Assembly (NCBI GenBank): GCA_003577005.1
Contig: QEUW01000280.1
Location: forward strand, 1 to 10,366
DNA length: 10,366 bases
Reading direction: 5' to 3'
DNA from: Chloroflexota bacterium
GTDB lineage: Bacteria; Chloroflexota; Anaerolineae; Caldilineales; Caldilineaceae
Part shown: in pieces, positions 1 to 5,388 of the stretch
How positions within the stretch are numbered: the stretch's first letter is position 1
Layout: every line of letters starts with the position of its first letter
The notes under the pieces: model-generated
The model's database searches: none
What the model saw: only the letters and a program-made list of their open reading frames with translations
Told to the model about the DNA's origin: nothing
Translations under genes and position numbers: made by a program

Positions 1-221
1 TCAATCTGAGAAATATCCGTGGACATCGCCGCCGTCACGTCCGGCAGGTCCGAGGATTGGGGAGACCCAGCAGGCCAAAACGGTAGAGCGGGGCCGTAGT
101 CCGGTTCAGAAGAGTCGGGCGCGCCTTGCGCCGCAGCCGGGAGCGCCGGGGTCAGCGCCAGCGCCAATAGCAACAGCCCGATCCAGACAGGATGCAGTAG
201 AAAACGTTGCCGAGTATTCAT
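1..221 (-). CDS. Secreted protein of unknown function, N-terminal part only
   Basis: Reading leftward from an ATG at 221-219, the frame stays open for 73 codons and runs off the window edge. The product begins MNTRQRFLLHPVWIGLLLLA: a short basic n-region, a Leu/Ala-rich core and an ALPAAAQG stretch that fits a signal peptidase I site (AAA or AAQ, near residues 29-32). A Pro/Ser/Asp-rich stretch follows, with no cysteine at the cleavage site, so a secreted rather than a lipid-anchored protein is likely. An AAAGG ribosome-binding site lies 6 nt upstream of the ATG, supporting this start. The mature domain lies outside the window, so no function can be given. It is divergent from the transporter operon and separated from it by about 1 kb, so a shared role is not implied. 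Confidence 0.75.
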   Translation of the reverse strand, partial: MNTRQRFLLHPVWIGLLLLALALTPALPAAAQGAPDSSEPDYGPALPFWPAGSPQSSDLPDVTAAMSTDISQI

Positions 222-240
222 GGGGGACCTTTCGTCGAGA

Positions 241-268
241 ATCATGTGTCGATGATTGGATGGGTCAA
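241..268 (-). promoter_or_regulatory. Weak candidate promoter for the leftward secreted-protein gene
   Basis: On the minus strand TTGACC (268-263) is followed after 16 nt by CATGAT (246-241), about 20 nt upstream of the ATG at 221. The -35 is close to consensus but the -10 matches only 4 of 6 positions. A 5-bp inverted repeat, ATCAT/ATGAT (241-245 and 252-256), overlaps it. The position is sensible but the score is modest. Confidence 0.25.
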
Positions 269-481
269 ACAAAGCTGCGCGCTGTGAGCCGAGGCCAGAT
301 CACGGCTTGACTGCGGCGGGGAACGCGAAAATACCTCGCACCACAGGGACGAAGGTGCTAACCAAAACCGCCGGCGAACAAACCAGGGGACCATGATCTC
401 CGCCAACTATCCAGAGCGCGCGTAGGGTAACTGGACATCATGCTATCAGAAGCCGGCGCGCCCCGATAGGGTCAAGTGCCC

Positions 482-757
482 CTATTTTGCAGGCCCTTGC
501 TCGGAACAGAGTCTGGATAGCACAGCCGCCTGGGGAAGAGAAGAGATGGAAAAGAGATCGCGCGGTGCGCTGTAGATAAAGCCGGGCAGGCCGATGCCGG
601 GGATGGGTGTGACAAGCAGGAAGGCGCCAAGTACAAATGCACTATGAGAAATCAGCCCTGCCCTCGCGACGCGTTTGACAAAGTATATTCTGCTTTCTAT
701 ACTTGGTTCAGATCCGCTGCAAGGTCGCCGCTCGCAATCATGCCCTTCCCCTATTGG
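482..757 (-). pseudogene. Possible remnant of a small membrane protein (no start codon)
   Basis: The minus strand has an open frame of 91 codons between stops at 758-760 and 482-484, but no ATG, GTG or TTG in its N-terminal two-thirds. The later part reads like real protein: a hydrophobic stretch containing AFVLGAFLLVTP then IPGIGLPGFIY (about 565-640), with GC-rich third positions (gcc, ttc, ctg, atc, ggc) like the genes here. The Leu-rich helix followed by a Pro-Gly-Ile-Gly turn loosely recalls small PGPGW-type membrane proteins, but this is a weak resemblance. With no start and no visible ribosome-binding site it is best read as a decayed or truncated gene; a chance open frame is also possible. 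The strong rightward promoter at 675-703 lies inside it. Confidence 0.3.
675..703 (+). promoter_or_regulatory. Strong sigma-70-type promoter for the transporter operon
   Basis: TTGACA (675-680, perfect -35) is separated by exactly 17 nt from TATACT (698-703, 5 of 6 matches to TATAAT). Transcription would start near 710 and run rightward, giving a leader of about 535 nt before the first permease ATG at 1245. It is the best promoter-like match I found in the window, and no gene lies between it and the operon. That the operon is what it drives is inferred from orientation. Confidence 0.65.
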
Positions 758-758
758 C

Positions 759-778
759 TATATAATATTGATTATATA
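759..778. promoter_or_regulatory. AT-rich perfect inverted repeat, possible operator
   Basis: TATATAAT (759-766), a 4-nt spacer ATTG, then ATTATATA (771-778) form a perfect 8-bp inverted repeat about 50 nt downstream of the predicted transcription start. ATTATATAAT (771-780) is also self-complementary. The block is strikingly AT-rich in GC-rich surroundings. A dimeric repressor site is the simplest reading; it also contains TATAAT twice and could hold a secondary -10 box, though no good -35 sits at the right distance. Confidence 0.4.
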
Positions 779-802
779 ATGACTGCCCATCTACGAGCTT
801 GC

Positions 803-846
803 CTGTATCTACAGTACTTGTTGGTGGGCACATCTCAGCAACAAGT
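803..846. repeat. Two further inverted repeats in the leader
   Basis: CTGTA (803-807) and TACAG (810-814) are separated by 2 nt. Immediately after, ACTTGTTG (816-823) and CAACAAGT (839-846) form a perfect 8-bp stem around a 15-nt loop. The first resembles a compact operator-like site; the second could be an RNA hairpin in the leader. Neither has a T-run after it. No known element is recognised. Confidence 0.35.
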
Positions 847-892
847 GCTGCCAGGGATGTCGGCGACCAGCGTGCAGGCTATGGGGTGTCCT

Positions 893-911
893 GAGTAGGT
901 TCTTCCTACTC
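893..911 (+). other. Leader RNA hairpin (7-bp stem, 5-nt loop)
   Basis: GAGTAGG (893-899) pairs perfectly with CCTACTC (905-911) around a TTCTT loop; a T-G pair can extend it at 892/912. No poly-T follows, so it is not a terminator. It opens the densely structured part of the leader. Confidence 0.45.
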
Positions 912-915
912 GCTT

Positions 916-1007
916 CAACCGATCTCGTTCTGTCCGTCTCCCCGTGTAGCTCAGCCCGGGTGTCTTTCCACTCCCTTCATTCTTGGAAGCACTCGGTTGG
1001 GACGGAC
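916..1007 (+). other. Leader segment with two competing long-range pairings
   Basis: CAACCGA (916-922) is perfectly complementary to TCGGTTG (993-999). GTCCGTC (932-938) is perfectly complementary to GACGGAC (1001-1007), extendable with T939-G1000 and C940-G999. The two helices cross, so they are either alternatives or form a pseudoknot. A small local stem (TTCCA 966-970 with TGGAA 984-988) lies in between. Crossing perfect helices just before a terminator-like hairpin are what a regulatory leader would show, but no known riboswitch or T-box consensus is recognised, and covariation cannot be tested from one sequence. Confidence 0.35.
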
Positions 1008-1022
1008 GCCTGTTTCGAGCGC

Positions 1023-1057
1023 CGGGGGTGTTTGGCCCTTTGGCCCCCGCTGTTTTT
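1023..1057 (+). terminator. Intrinsic-terminator-like hairpin in the leader (possible attenuator)
   Basis: CGGGGG (1023-1028) pairs with CCCCCG (1044-1049), then CTG and a run of five T (1053-1057). The loop is 15 nt and itself contains GGCC twice. It lies about 190 nt before the first permease gene and about 345 nt into the predicted transcript, where it would end transcription early unless prevented. CCCCG at 940-944 could pair with 1023-1027 and break the stem. The short T-run and large loop make it a moderate candidate. Confidence 0.4.
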
Positions 1058-1093
1058 GACTGTATCTCCGCTTCGAATGAACCCATAGGCGCT

Positions 1094-1116
1094 GCGCGGG
1101 CATGGCGATGCCGCGC
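1094..1116 (+). other. Stable leader hairpin with GGCG tetraloop
   Basis: GCGC-(bulged G)-GGCAT (1094-1103) pairs with ATGCCGCGC (1108-1116) around a GGCG loop: nine base pairs with one bulge. There is no T-run. Its role is unknown; it may protect or space the leader RNA. Confidence 0.4.
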
Positions 1117-1150
1117 GATGTGCTGTGATCTCTGTATCCGAGCATTTGTC

Positions 1151-1192
1151 TCTGGACATGGATGCACCTCCGGTTGCGACTCTCTGTCCAGA
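1151..1192 (+). promoter_or_regulatory. Hairpin presenting an anti-Shine-Dalgarno sequence
   Basis: TCTGGACA (1151-1158) and TGTCCAGA (1185-1192) form a perfect 8-bp stem. Its 26-nt loop contains CCTCC (1167-1171), the exact complement of the GGAGG ribosome-binding site (1236-1240) of the first permease gene. Loop-to-RBS pairing could mask translation start. The stem is seen directly; regulation through it is inference. Confidence 0.35.
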
Positions 1193-1244
1193 TGGTGCTG
1201 CGCCGTGGCAAGCAGGATCGAAACGGCAGATCGATGGAGGATCT

Positions 1245-2252
1245 ATGAGTCTGGGCTATGTGACGCAACGGCTAATAGTCTTCGTGCTCGTCATTTGGGT
1301 AGCCATGACGCTCATTTTCTTCCTGCCCAAACTGGTTCCTGGCCGCGACCCCGTGATGGAGCGCATGACCATGCTCTTGGCGACCGGCGGCATCCAGGCC
1401 GAAGGCATCGAAAGAATGGTCCAGGCCTACCGCAGCGAATTCGGTCTGGACCAGCCCTTGTATGTGCAGTACCTGCGTTACCTATCGCACATGATCCGGT
1501 TCGACTTCAACTACTCGCTGGCCCAATACCCCACCAAAGTCATCGACCTGATCGCACTCGCGCTCCCCTGGACGATTGGGCTGCTCTCGGTGTCCACCCT
1601 GCTTGCCTTCTCGCTGGGCAGTTTGGCTGGAGGGCTGCTGGCTTGGCCCAAGACGCCCAAGATATTTGCCTACCTGCTCAGTCCCTTCCTGCTCATGTCG
1701 TCCATCCCCTTCTTTTTGCTGGGCCTTATGCTGATCTATATTTTCGCCTTCAAGCTCAAAATTCTGCCGCTGGGCGGTGGTTCCCAATTTGGCCAGTTGC
1801 CTGCGCTCACCCCCGCCTACTTGCTGGATATCGTCACTCACTCGATCTTACCGGCCTCTGCCATCGTCATCGCCAGCTTAGGCGGTTGGGCACTGGGGAT
1901 GCGCGGCATGATGATCACCACGTTGGGCGAAGACTACATCATCTTGGCTCAAGCGCGCGGCCTTGCCCCCCGGCGGATTTTCTTCGCCTACGCCATGCGC
2001 AACGCCATGCTCCCGCAGATTACCTCGCTGGCCCTTTCGGTCGGCACCATTGTCTCCGGCTCACTCCTGGTCGAGGCGATCTTCCGCTATCCGGGCATTG
2101 GGTCGGTGCTGTTTACAGCCATCTCGGGGTTTGACTACTTCACCATCTATGGGGTCGTGTTCTTTGTCATCTTGGCAATTGCATTGGCGACGCTGTTCAT
2201 CGATCTGCTCTACCCGCTGCTTGACCCGCGCATCCGCTACCAAAAGAACTAG
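1245..2252 (+). CDS. ABC transporter permease, DppB/OppB family
   Basis: This 335-residue inner-membrane permease would form half of the translocation channel of a Dpp/Opp-type importer. It begins MSLGYVTQRLIVFVLVIWVA, the usual N-terminal helix of DppB/GsiC proteins. A roughly 75-residue external segment (about 29-103) carries the family's GLDQPLYVQYLRYL stretch, followed by further membrane helices near 104-133, 143-172, 197-222, 258-280 and 301-326. The cytoplasmic EAA loop that contacts the ATPases is clear at about 229-257 (EDYIILAQARGLAPRRI...NAMLP). The start at 1245 is chosen because GGAGG sits 4 nt upstream and the N-terminus fits the family; the frame is open further upstream, but that part is non-homologous and lies in the structured leader. 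First gene of a tight operon; the next starts 16 nt after its stop. Substrate (peptide or sugar) cannot be read from it. Confidence 0.93.
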   Translation: MSLGYVTQRLIVFVLVIWVAMTLIFFLPKLVPGRDPVMERMTMLLATGGIQAEGIERMVQAYRSEFGLDQPLYVQYLRYLSHMIRFDFNYSLAQYPTKVIDLIALALPWTIGLLSVSTLLAFSLGSLAGGLLAWPKTPKIFAYLLSPFLLMSSIPFFLLGLMLIYIFAFKLKILPLGGGSQFGQLPALTPAYLLDIVTHSILPASAIVIASLGGWALGMRGMMITTLGEDYIILAQARGLAPRRIFFAYAMRNAMLPQITSLALSVGTIVSGSLLVEAIFRYPGIGSVLFTAISGFDYFTIYGVVFFVILAIALATLFIDLLYPLLDPRIRYQKN

Positions 2253-2268
2253 ATAGGAGGTTAGCTTC

Positions 2269-3117
2269 GTGCGGCCATTTCTCCGCTACTGCCGGCGCAA
2301 TCCGCAATTGGCCGTCGGGTTGCTCATGTTCCTCGCACTGGTGCTCTTCTGGCTGCTTGGCCCACTGGCGATTGACACCGCCAAGGCGAACCCCCTATCC
2401 GCCCCGCCAGACATGCCTCCATCACGGGAATTCCCACTGGGGACGGACAGCACAGGCCGCCAATTGCTGCCCGTCTTGCTGCAAGGCACGCTCTATACGC
2501 TCCAGATCGGGCTGATCGCCGGTTCGGTGGGGTTGCTGATCGGCATCATCCTGGGGTTTGCCGCGGGCTACTTTGGCGGGCCGTTGGATACGGTCATCCG
2601 CACATCCGCCGACGTCATTCTGACGATCCCGACCTTGGCGGTGCTGGTGGTGATCGCCTCCCTGATCAAAGAGCGGCTCACGCCGCAGAGCATGGCCCAG
2701 GTGATCGCCCTGCTTGCCTGGATGTGGCCGACGCGCACCATTCGCGCCCAAGTGCTCACCTTACGGGAACGGCCCTATGTCGAAATCGCCAGGTTGTCGG
2801 GCTTAGGCGATTCCAAAATCATCATCCAAGAGCTATTCCCGAATCTGCTGCCCTATCTCGCCGCCAGCTTTGTCGGCGCTGTGTCGGCGGCGATCTTGGC
2901 CGCCGTAGGGCTTGAGGCATTGGGGCTTGGCCCACAACATGACCCCACCCTGGGAATGACGATCTTCTGGGGGATCTACTATGGCGCAATCCTGCGCGGG
3001 ATGTGGTGGTGGTGGCTGCCGCCAATTGCCGCCATCGCCTATGTCTTTATCGGCCTCTTTTTGATCTCCTGGGGTCTAGATGAACTGGCTAACCCCAGGC
3101 TGAGGAGGGCAGGATGA
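2269..3117 (+). CDS. ABC transporter permease, DppC/OppC family
   Basis: This 282-residue protein is the second channel subunit, partner of the DppB-like protein before it. Features in order: cytoplasmic N-terminus with RRNPQ then a first helix (about 15-35); the typical DppC periplasmic motif FPLGTDSTGRQ (55-65); helices near 77-103, 115-133, 142-155, 195-221 and 247-270; and an EAA loop at about 170-195 (YVEIARLSGLGDSK...PNLLP). A four-Trp run (GMWWWWLPP, 244-252) precedes the last helix. The start is GTG, supported by AGGAGG at 2255-2260, 8 nt upstream. Its last codons overlap the next gene by 4 nt (ATGA), which suggests translational coupling. Confidence 0.93.
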   Translation: MRPFLRYCRRNPQLAVGLLMFLALVLFWLLGPLAIDTAKANPLSAPPDMPPSREFPLGTDSTGRQLLPVLLQGTLYTLQIGLIAGSVGLLIGIILGFAAGYFGGPLDTVIRTSADVILTIPTLAVLVVIASLIKERLTPQSMAQVIALLAWMWPTRTIRAQVLTLRERPYVEIARLSGLGDSKIIIQELFPNLLPYLAASFVGAVSAAILAAVGLEALGLGPQHDPTLGMTIFWGIYYGAILRGMWWWWLPPIAAIAYVFIGLFLISWGLDELANPRLRRAG

Positions 3118-4151
3118 GCGAACCCGTGCTCAGCGTGCGCGACCTGAAGGTTCACTATCATACCCCGGCGGGCAGAGTCAGGGCCGTGGATGGGGTCAGC
3201 TTCGACCTTCGACGCGGGGAGAACTTAGGGCTGGTGGGCGAATCGGGGTCGGGCAAATCTACCACGGTATTGGCGCTCCTGGGGCTGGTCATGAATCCGG
3301 GGCGGATCGAAGGAGGGCAGGCGCTCTTGGGCGGCGTTGACCTGCTCAAGTTGTCCGAAGCAGAGATGCGCCGCATGTCCGGGGCCGAGATTTCGCTCAT
3401 CCCCCAAGGCGCGATGAACTCGCTGAACCCGGTGATGCGCGTCAAAACCCAGATGATGGACACGATCCGCGCCCATGACAGGACTCAGACACAAGACGCC
3501 ATGATGGCGCACATCGTCGAATTGCTGCAGTTGGTTGGGCTAGACCCTTCCGTGGCCGACATGTACCCCCATGAATTGAGCGGCGGCATGAAGCAGCGCG
3601 TCTGTATTGCCATGGCGATTACACTCCAGCCCCAAGTGATCATTGCCGACGAACCAACCAGCGCCCTGGATGTGGTTGTGCAACGGCAAGTCATGGAGAC
3701 TTTGAGCCAGATTCAAGAGACCATCAACGCATCGGTGATCCTTGTGGGGCATGATATGGGGCTGATGGCCCAGTTTGTGGACCGGGTGGGGATCATGTAT
3801 GCCGGCAGGCTGGTGGAACTTGGCCCAGTCGACGATATCTTTGAGCGGCCCCTGCACCCTTACACACGGCTCCTGATCGGCACGCTGCCATCGCTCGACG
3901 TCAAAGGCGTGTTCAAGGGCATCCCCGGCCTCACACCCTCACTCCTGGCCCCGCCTTCGGGGTGCGTGTTCCATCCGCGCTGCCCGAACCGTACCGCGGC
4001 CTGTCTGCAATGGACATATGACTTCCGCGAGATCCGGCCCGGCCATTGGGTCGCCTGTAATGCCGTGGACGAAAACCTGGTTCAACTCAGTAGGGTGACG
4101 TGGGCACGGCGCAATGATTCTGAACCGGTTTCAAGTGGAGACCTGTCATGA
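3114..4151 (+). CDS. ABC transporter ATP-binding protein, DppD/OppD family
   Basis: This 345-residue cytoplasmic ATPase would power the importer as a heterodimer with the next gene's product. Visible motifs: Walker A GESGSGKST (42-50), Q-loop Gln98 in IPQGAMNSLNP, ABC signature LSGGM (155-159), Walker B VIIADE (175-180), D-loop SALD, and H-loop His213. The C-terminal oligopeptide-transporter extension follows HPYTRLL (248-254) and carries four cysteines at 284, 290, 297 and 315 in a C-x5-C-x6-C-x17-C pattern, the arrangement reported to hold an iron-sulfur cluster in some DppD/OppD proteins. All catalytic residues are intact. The start overlaps the previous gene by 4 nt and has GAGGAGGG at 3102-3109; the stop overlaps the next start by 4 nt. 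Confidence 0.94.
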   Translation: MSEPVLSVRDLKVHYHTPAGRVRAVDGVSFDLRRGENLGLVGESGSGKSTTVLALLGLVMNPGRIEGGQALLGGVDLLKLSEAEMRRMSGAEISLIPQGAMNSLNPVMRVKTQMMDTIRAHDRTQTQDAMMAHIVELLQLVGLDPSVADMYPHELSGGMKQRVCIAMAITLQPQVIIADEPTSALDVVVQRQVMETLSQIQETINASVILVGHDMGLMAQFVDRVGIMYAGRLVELGPVDDIFERPLHPYTRLLIGTLPSLDVKGVFKGIPGLTPSLLAPPSGCVFHPRCPNRTAACLQWTYDFREIRPGHWVACNAVDENLVQLSRVTWARRNDSEPVSSGDLS

Positions 4152-5176
4152 CATTTCTCTTGGAAGCGCGCGGCGTCACCAAGATCTTCAGCAGCAGGGG
4201 TGGCATCGGCAAAAAGAAAGTAGCCACGGTCGCATTGGATGGCGCGTCGATTGCCGTCAACGTTCAGCCCGCCACCGTGATCTCGATCGCCGGGGAGAGC
4301 GGCAGCGGCAAGACGACGCTTTCGCGGCTGATCCTCGGCCTGATCAGCCCCACAAAAGGCGATATCTACTACAAAGGTAAACCCATCAGTGGGATGACCC
4401 ATGCGGAACGGCTGACCTACCGCCGCGAGGTGCAGGCAATCTTTCAGGACCCCTTTGAGGTATACAACCCCTTCTACAAAGTGGACCATGCGCTCTATAT
4501 GCTCCTGAACAGTTTCGAACCGAGCATGTCTAAGGCCCAGGCACGCGCCCGGATCGAAGCCGTACTCGCTACCGTGGGGCTGCGCGCCGATGAGACGTTG
4601 GGCCGCTACCCACACCAGTTGAGCGGTGGTCAGAGACAGCGTGTAATGGTGGCCCGCTCCTTGCTCCTCAACCCAAGCATCATTGTGGCCGATGAGCCTG
4701 TCTCGATGGTAGACGCCTCTTTGCGCGCCACGATCCTGGAAAGCTTGCTCAAAGCTCACATGGAACTGGGCGCGTCCTTGATCTACATCACCCATGACCT
4801 GACCACCGCTTATCAGGTGAGCCAGACCATTCTCATGCTCTACCAAGGATCGATGGTCGAACTTGGCAACGTCGACAAGATCATCAAGAATCCGCGCCAC
4901 CCCTATACGCAGTTGCTGGTCAGTTCGATTCCGCTGCCCGACCCCAAAAAGCGGTGGGGCAAGGGCACGGTTCGTGAAAGGCTTGCCAAAGCTCCGGAGG
5001 GCGTCAACCTGGGCTGCAAATTCGCCGAGCGTTGTCCTCATGTCATGTCCCAATGCTGGCAAGCCCCGCCTCCCCTCTATGGGCTAGACCGGGATCGTGC
5101 GGTCGCCTGTTATCTGTACGACAAGTCGCCGGCACTCAATCAGGCTGAAGTTACAAGCCTGTATACTCGAAGTTGA
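4148..5176 (+). CDS. ABC transporter ATP-binding protein, DppF/OppF family
   Basis: This 342-residue protein is the second ATPase of the importer. Motifs: Walker A GESGSGKTT (49-57), Q-loop Gln100 in FQDPFEVYNP, signature LSGGQ (158-162), Walker B IIVADE (178-183), H-loop His216, and the C-terminal HPYTQLL (251-257). Cysteines 290, 296, 303 and 321 have the same C-x5-C-x6-C-x17-C spacing as in the DppD-like partner. The D-loop region reads EPVSMVDAS rather than the common EPTSALD; from memory this variant is frequent in Dpp/Opp-type systems of thermophiles and archaea that carry sugars, which is suggestive only. GGAG (4137-4140) lies 7 nt before the ATG and the start overlaps the previous stop by 4 nt. 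After the stop, 212 nt separate it from the binding-protein gene. Confidence 0.93.
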   Translation: MTFLLEARGVTKIFSSRGGIGKKKVATVALDGASIAVNVQPATVISIAGESGSGKTTLSRLILGLISPTKGDIYYKGKPISGMTHAERLTYRREVQAIFQDPFEVYNPFYKVDHALYMLLNSFEPSMSKAQARARIEAVLATVGLRADETLGRYPHQLSGGQRQRVMVARSLLLNPSIIVADEPVSMVDASLRATILESLLKAHMELGASLIYITHDLTTAYQVSQTILMLYQGSMVELGNVDKIIKNPRHPYTQLLVSSIPLPDPKKRWGKGTVRERLAKAPEGVNLGCKFAERCPHVMSQCWQAPPPLYGLDRDRAVACYLYDKSPALNQAEVTSLYTRS

Positions 5177-5224
5177 GTCAGATGCATTCAGCGGCAGGGC
5201 GTCGCGCTCGCCATCATGTGTAGA

Positions 5225-5263
5225 AAAAGCGCGTGGCAAAAGCGCGTGGCAAAAGGAGGTGAT
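5225..5263 (+). repeat. 13-bp tandem repeat running into an orphan Shine-Dalgarno sequence
   Basis: AAAAGCGCGTGGC occurs twice back to back (5225-5237, 5238-5250), then a third copy starts (AAAAG) and turns into AAAGGAGGTGAT (5252-5263), a 12-nt match to the complement of a typical 16S rRNA 3' end. No ATG, GTG or TTG stands 5-10 nt after it; a GTG overlapping it at 5259 would give only about 11 codons. The binding-protein gene has its own separate site at 5375-5382. Confidence 0.5.
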
Positions 5264-5346
5264 AGACGCTTTCGACGGCTTGGCTAGTCCTTGATACCGG
5301 AACTTGGCCGGGGCGAACCAATTTTGCCCAAAAAATCCGTCGGCGT

Positions 5347-5382
5347 GCCTCCCCTCAGCAATGGGGCGGCTTCCTAAGGAGG
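5347..5382 (+). promoter_or_regulatory. Hairpin next to the binding-protein ribosome-binding site
   Basis: GCC-T-CCCC (5347-5354) pairs with GGGG-C-GGC (5363-5370) around an 8-nt loop, with one internal mismatch. Five nt later comes TAAGGAGG (5375-5382), 6 nt before the ATG at 5389. The hairpin could protect the 5' end of a processed binding-protein mRNA, a common way to raise its level over the membrane subunits. I see no convincing promoter in 5177-5346. Confidence 0.4.
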
Positions 5383-5388
5383 ATGAGA

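Noticed and set aside
465..488. GATAGGG/CCCTATT hairpin followed by TTTT, as a terminator
   Set aside because: The stem is short (6-7 bp) and no plus-strand gene ends before it; in the minus direction no T-run follows. Left out as a feature.
644..898. 84-codon plus-strand open frame in the leader region
   Set aside because: It spans the promoter and the AT-rich inverted repeat, lacks a ribosome-binding site and has no recognisable domain.
945..1018. tRNA-like TGTAGCTCAG (945-954) and a T-loop-like GTTTCGAG downstream
   Set aside because: No matching acceptor stem (CCCCGTG has no CACGGGG partner), no D-stem closure and wrong spacing to the T-loop; not a tRNA.
1125..1244. In-frame upstream extension of the first permease from a GTG at 1125
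   Set aside because: No ribosome-binding site, no resemblance to DppB N-termini, and it overlaps the leader hairpins; the ATG at 1245 has GGAGG and the correct N-terminus.
983..2134. 383-codon open frame overlapping the first permease gene in another frame
   Set aside because: Its translation is Arg/Pro/His/Cys-rich with no membrane or family pattern, while the overlapping frame encodes a clear DppB permease. It is a by-product of high-GC codon use.
4082..5062. 326-codon minus-strand open frame opposite the second ATPase
   Set aside because: Antisense shadow of a gene with all Walker, signature and H-loop motifs intact.
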